Assembly: GCA_013349735.1 (NCBI GenBank)
Contig: DUZC01000202.1
Span: 1 to 6,634 of the forward strand
Length of the DNA stretch: 6,634 bases
Source of the DNA: Rhodospirillaceae bacterium
GTDB taxonomy: Bacteria; Pseudomonadota; Alphaproteobacteria; Rhodospirillales; Magnetospirillaceae
Direction: 5' to 3'
Numbering within the stretch: position 1 is the first letter of the stretch; every line of letters begins with the position of its first letter. The notes under the pieces were generated by a model. That model ran no database searches. It was given only the letters and a program-made list of their open reading frames with translations, and was not told the DNA's origin. Of this stretch, positions 6,594-6,634 are shown piece by piece. A program made the position numbers and the translations under genes.

Positions 6594-6627
6594 ACAATAG
6601 CGCTCTGTCGTGACAATTGGATGAAAG
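6594..6627 (-). promoter_or_regulatory. PhoB box and -10 element of the pstS promoter
   Basis: The minus strand at 6627-6610 reads CTTTCATCCAATTGTCAC: two 7-base half-sites, each matching 6 of 7 bases of CTGTCAT/CTGTCAC, separated by 4 bases. Ten bases downstream is TATTGT (6599-6594), a fair sigma-70 -10 hexamer. The PhoB box takes the place of a -35 element, as in known PhoB-activated promoters. Transcription should start near 6587, giving a leader of roughly 50 bases to the ATG at 6533. Further half-sites upstream cannot be judged because the window ends. Confidence 0.75.
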
Positions 6628-6634
6628 TTTCGTG

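Noticed and set aside
6605..6615. Plus-strand CTGTCGT half-site and TGTC/GACA dyad next to the PhoB box
   Set aside because: There is no second plus-strand half-site at 11-base spacing, and the dyad is short and overlaps the minus-strand box. It is probably incidental.

Overview
The window carries one minus-strand phosphate-starvation locus, read from right to left: pstS, pstC, pstA, pstB, phoU, phoB and one small unrecognised gene. The moderately GC-rich codon use, the enlarged PstC and PstA permeases with extra N-terminal domains, and the style of PstS point to an alphaproteobacterium, probably of the Rhodospirillales. That placement is inferred from protein character, not from a search.

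Right edge (about 6534-6634): a leader with a well-formed PhoB box (18 bases, two 7-base direct repeats) and a -10-like hexamer ten bases downstream of it, driving pstS. Next comes pstS (5514-6533), then a strong intrinsic terminator or attenuator hairpin (5474-5505) in the pstS-pstC gap. The membrane and ATPase genes pstC, pstA and pstB follow, tightly packed with an 8-base overlap and a 2-base gap. phoU and phoB end the recognisable operon, their stop and start codons overlapping as TGATG.

Left part: 97 bases after phoB starts a 90-codon gene (154-426). It has an excellent ribosome binding site and GC-rich third positions, but I do not recognise its product. A weaker PhoB-box-like element lies between phoB and this gene. 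From about 1 to 154 I find no supported gene, but several nested inverted repeats suggest a palindromic intergenic element and/or transcript-end structure.

Together the proteins form a closed circuit. PstS captures periplasmic phosphate, PstC and PstA form the channel and PstB powers it. PhoU relays transporter state to the sensor kinase and trims uptake, and PhoB activates the operon that contains its own gene. The kinase gene phoR is not in the window. I found no mobile element, tRNA, rRNA or CRISPR array. The system is ordinary; the points of interest are the attenuator, the small distal gene and the structured left end.
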